Below, piece by piece: positions 11,412-12,194 of a stretch of DNA of 12,194 nt. The DNA is taken from the NCBI GenBank assembly GCA_046733275.1, contig JBKPOW010000101.1, positions 1 to 12,194 on the forward strand, written 5' to 3'. Made by a program: the position numbers and the translations under genes. How positions within the stretch are numbered: position 1 is the stretch's first letter; every line of letters starts with the position of its first letter. The notes beneath the pieces were generated by a model. The model was not told where the DNA came from. It saw only the letters and a program-made list of their open reading frames with translations, and ran no database searches. Source of the DNA: VRUE01 sp046733275. Its GTDB lineage: Bacteria > Actinomycetota > Thermoleophilia > Solirubrobacterales > 70-9.

Positions 11412-12194
11412 ATGGATTCTCACGCAGCCGACGCCAGCGGGATCGTGAAGCGCGCCCTCACGGTGATGATCCCCGCCTATAACGAGGCGGATTCGATCGC
11501 GGACACGATTAGCTCTCTGCAAGAGCAAACCATCGTTCCGGCCGAGATCATCGTCATCGACGACTGCTCCACCGACGCGACGGGCGAGGTCGCCTCGGCG
11601 CTGGGGGTCACGGTCAGACGTCCCCTCCGGAACACCGGCTCGAAGGCCGGCGCCCAGACCTTTGCGCTCGCCGATGTCCGCACGGACCTGGTGATGGCGC
11701 TCGACGCGGATACGGTCCTCGCCCCTGACGCGATTGAGCGGTTGCTGCCCGCTTTCGCCGATCCCGAGGTGACAGCCGCCTGCGGCACGGTCCTGCCCCG
11801 CCGCGTCGAAACCCTCTGGGAGCGGGGCCGCTACATCGAGTACATGCTCGCCTTCGGATTCTTCAAGCGCGTGCAGGATCAGTACGACAAGCCACTGATC
11901 TCATCCGGATGCTTCTCGATCTACCGAACCGACGAGCTGCGCGTCCTCGGCGGCTGGTCGGCGAGGACGATGGCCGAGGACATGGATCTGACCTGGACGA
12001 TCTACGAGGCGGGCAAGAAGGTCCGCTTCCTTCCAGAGGCGGTCTCCTACCCGATCGAGCCGCATAGCTTCGCCTTCCTCAGCAAGCAACTGCGACGTTG
12101 GTCGCACGGCTTCATCCAGAACGTGCGCCTTCACAAGCGCTCGCTGGCTCGCCTCGGATACCTGCGATCCACGGTCGCCGTCGCCTTCTGGGAT
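11412..12194 (+). CDS. Family 2 processive glycosyltransferase, 3' end outside window
   Basis: The first 261 residues of a GT-A-fold glycosyltransferase are present. Motifs in order: LTVMIPAYNEA (nucleotide-sugar site, about 16-26), EIIVIDDCSTDAT, NTGSKAGAQTFAL, the metal-binding DAD at 98-100 (ALDADTVLAPDAI), SSGCFSIYRTDEL, the catalytic-base ED at 189-190 (MAEDMDLTW) and QLRRW at 226-230. The ED...Q-x-x-RW set marks processive beta-glycan synthases such as cellulose, hyaluronan and poly-GlcNAc synthases (BcsA, NodC, PgaC). The C-terminal transmembrane helices expected in those enzymes would lie past the window; no N-terminal helix is seen, so the domain begins directly. The polymer made cannot be told from this part. 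ATG 11412 lies 30 bases after the kinase stop; the ribosome site is weak (GAGGG about 20 bases upstream). It may be cotranscribed with the kinase. Confidence 0.85.
   Translation, partial: MDSHAADASGIVKRALTVMIPAYNEADSIADTISSLQEQTIVPAEIIVIDDCSTDATGEVASALGVTVRRPLRNTGSKAGAQTFALADVRTDLVMALDADTVLAPDAIERLLPAFADPEVTAACGTVLPRRVETLWERGRYIEYMLAFGFFKRVQDQYDKPLISSGCFSIYRTDELRVLGGWSARTMAEDMDLTWTIYEAGKKVRFLPEAVSYPIEPHSFAFLSKQLRRWSHGFIQNVRLHKRSLARLGYLRSTVAVAFWD

Overview
The window is GC-rich and reads as chromosomal DNA of an actinobacterium. The small membrane proteins, gas-vesicle-cluster-type proteins, short-UTR or leaderless-looking starts and SigB-like promoters suggest a Thermoleophilia/Solirubrobacterales-like soil lineage. 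That placement rests on protein style and was not tested by any search.

Layout. Bases 1-1234 hold the end of a DUF1990 protein, a two-helix membrane protein behind a SigB-like promoter, and a 35-residue membrane peptide followed by a hairpin terminator. Bases 1235-2855 look like a scar zone. They contain two diverged copies of a roughly 75-base element, two tRNA 3'-end fragments (one with a terminator, one resembling initiator tRNA-Met from the anticodon arm onward), a dihydrofolate-reductase-fold protein and a cupin on the minus strand. This is what old tRNA-targeted integrations leave, but no integrase gene is visible. Bases 2856-3612 carry an MNT nucleotidyltransferase/HEPN pair. Bases 3679-4326 encode a secreted protein with calcium-binding RTX-type repeats.

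The centre (4496-8722) is the most interesting part. It is a tightly spaced set of seven same-strand genes: an SRPBCC-domain protein with a basic Ser/Arg-rich tail, two small single-helix proteins, two paralogous proteins with 11-residue tandem repeats, a roughly 100-residue conserved protein and a CsbD-family stress protein. From memory of actinobacterial gas-vesicle (gvp) clusters, the SRPBCC, repeat-protein and roughly 100-residue families are accessory genes of such clusters. No shell or assembly gene (gvpA, F, G, J, K, L, N, O, S) occurs in the window, so this is either an orphan accessory module or a distant part of a split locus. A GTTT-N16-GGGTAC promoter in front of the repeat pair, and csbD-like DNA at the end, point to general-stress (SigB/SigF-type) control. 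One repeat protein ends in a peripheral-subunit-binding (E3-binding) domain.

Bases 8811-12194 hold an MscS-type transmembrane-helix protein lacking the channel beta domain, a DUF1801 protein, a transmembrane Ser/Thr kinase with an extracytoplasmic TPR domain, and the start of a processive family-2 glycosyltransferase that runs off the window end.
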